From Thermoleophilia bacterium (lineage in GTDB: Bacteria > Actinomycetota > Thermoleophilia > Gaiellales > F1-60-MAGs149): a stretch of 13,570 bases of DNA. Below, in pieces: positions 13,118 to 13,570 of the stretch. The notes under the pieces are model-generated. The model was not told where the DNA came from. It saw only the letters and a program-made list of their open reading frames with translations, and did no database searches. The stretch covers positions 1-13,570 of the forward strand of contig JAEMTW010000026.1 of the NCBI GenBank assembly GCA_016462095.1, in the 5' to 3' direction. Within the stretch, counting starts at the first letter, position 1. Every line of letters starts with the position of its first letter. The translations under genes and the position numbers were made by a program.

Positions 13118-13570
13118 GTGGCAACTCGCGCCAATCTGGAGACCAGCATGGGAACCATCGTCATCGAGCTCTACGCCGATGATGCCCCCAAGACCGTAGA
13201 GAACTTCACCAAGCTCGCCGGTGACGGCTTTTACGACGGCCTGATCTTCCACCGTGTCATCCCCGACTTCATGATCCAGGGCGGCTGCCCGGACGGCACG
13301 GGCACGGGTGGCCCGGGCTACAAGTTCGAGGACGAGCAGAACTCCCACGACGTCGACCGCGGCAAGCTCGCGATGGCGAACGCCGGGCCGAACACCAACG
13401 GCTCGCAGTTCTTCATCGTGACGGCCCCCGACTGCAACTGGCTGAAGGGCAAGCACACCGTCTTTGGCAACGTCATCGAGGGTCTCGACATTGCTGACGC
13501 GATCTCCGGTGTCGACCGCGATGGTCGCGACATGCCGAGCGAGCCGATCACCATGACGGTCACGATCGTC
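13118..13570 (+). CDS. Cyclophilin-type peptidyl-prolyl cis-trans isomerase (3' end cut off)
   Basis: The frame is open for 151 codons up to the window end. It encodes a small single-domain cyclophilin that speeds proline isomerisation during folding. The core is plain: ETSMGTIVIELYADDAPKTV at the start, FHRVIPDFMIQGG with the catalytic Arg, GPGYKFEDE, LAMANAGPNTNGSQFFI and WLKGKHTVFGNVIEGLD. No signal peptide is seen, so it should be cytoplasmic. The start is GTG 13118, with GAAAGG six bases upstream. ATG 13148 is in frame but would cut the first beta-strand. The final residues (ITMTVTIV) match the usual last strand, so at most a few residues and the stop are missing. The 85-base gap upstream is shared with the divergent FIST gene and must hold both promoters; I see no clear one for this gene. 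Confidence 0.93.
   Translation, partial: MATRANLETSMGTIVIELYADDAPKTVENFTKLAGDGFYDGLIFHRVIPDFMIQGGCPDGTGTGGPGYKFEDEQNSHDVDRGKLAMANAGPNTNGSQFFIVTAPDCNWLKGKHTVFGNVIEGLDIADAISGVDRDGRDMPSEPITMTVTIV

Noticed and set aside
1..13570. Mobile element, CRISPR array, defence system, tRNA or rRNA
   Set aside because: No transposase, integrase, regularly spaced repeats, nuclease-helicase modules or tRNA-like folds were found on either strand.

Overview
The window looks like chromosomal DNA from a high-GC free-living bacterium. Third codon positions are mostly G or C, GTG and TTG starts are used (ppi, leuB, the lipoprotein), genes are packed with ATGA/TGATG overlaps, and at least one transcript looks leaderless. 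This fits Actinomycetota (a Thermoleophilia-like lineage would not surprise me) or Chloroflexota, but the sequence alone does not settle it. I see no rRNA, tRNA, CRISPR array, transposase or phage gene.

Layout. Positions 1-122 hold a near-perfect 39-bp palindrome and a 31-bp tandem duplication that runs across the stop codon of the first gene. A gabT-type 4-aminobutyrate aminotransferase (minus strand, ends at 91) and a second class III aminotransferase (plus strand, 1517-2908) diverge from a short control region. The second aminotransferase converges with an MFS transporter gene (minus strand, 2913-4076). From 4108 a plus-strand branched-chain amino acid unit follows: promoter, Leu/Val-rich leader peptide, attenuator hairpin, leuA, leuB, ilvB, ilvN, ilvC and a lipoprotein with a thioredoxin-like domain. 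That unit meets a minus-strand MarR-type regulator with overlapping stop codons at 11378-11381. An AT-rich gap, a FIST-domain sensor protein (minus strand) and a divergent cyclophilin gene cut off by the window end complete the region.

How the genes work together. IlvBN and IlvC turn pyruvate or 2-oxobutyrate into dihydroxy acids on the way to valine, leucine and isoleucine. LeuA and LeuB carry out the first and third steps of the leucine branch. Dihydroxy-acid dehydratase (ilvD), isopropylmalate isomerase (leuCD) and the branched-chain aminotransferase (ilvE) are not in the window and must be encoded elsewhere. The two class III aminotransferases suggest catabolism of 4-aminobutyrate or other omega-amino compounds.

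The most notable signal is upstream of leuA. A good promoter (TTGACC, 17-bp spacer, TACACT) should start transcription within a base or two of an ATG. That ATG opens a 41-codon reading frame ending in LPLVLLVGLLPR and stop. The frame is followed by several hairpins, the last of which is a GC stem with a TTTT tract just before the leuA ribosome binding site. This is the architecture of ribosome-mediated transcription attenuation. Other points worth checking are an unusual cofactor loop in IlvC and the palindrome at the left edge.
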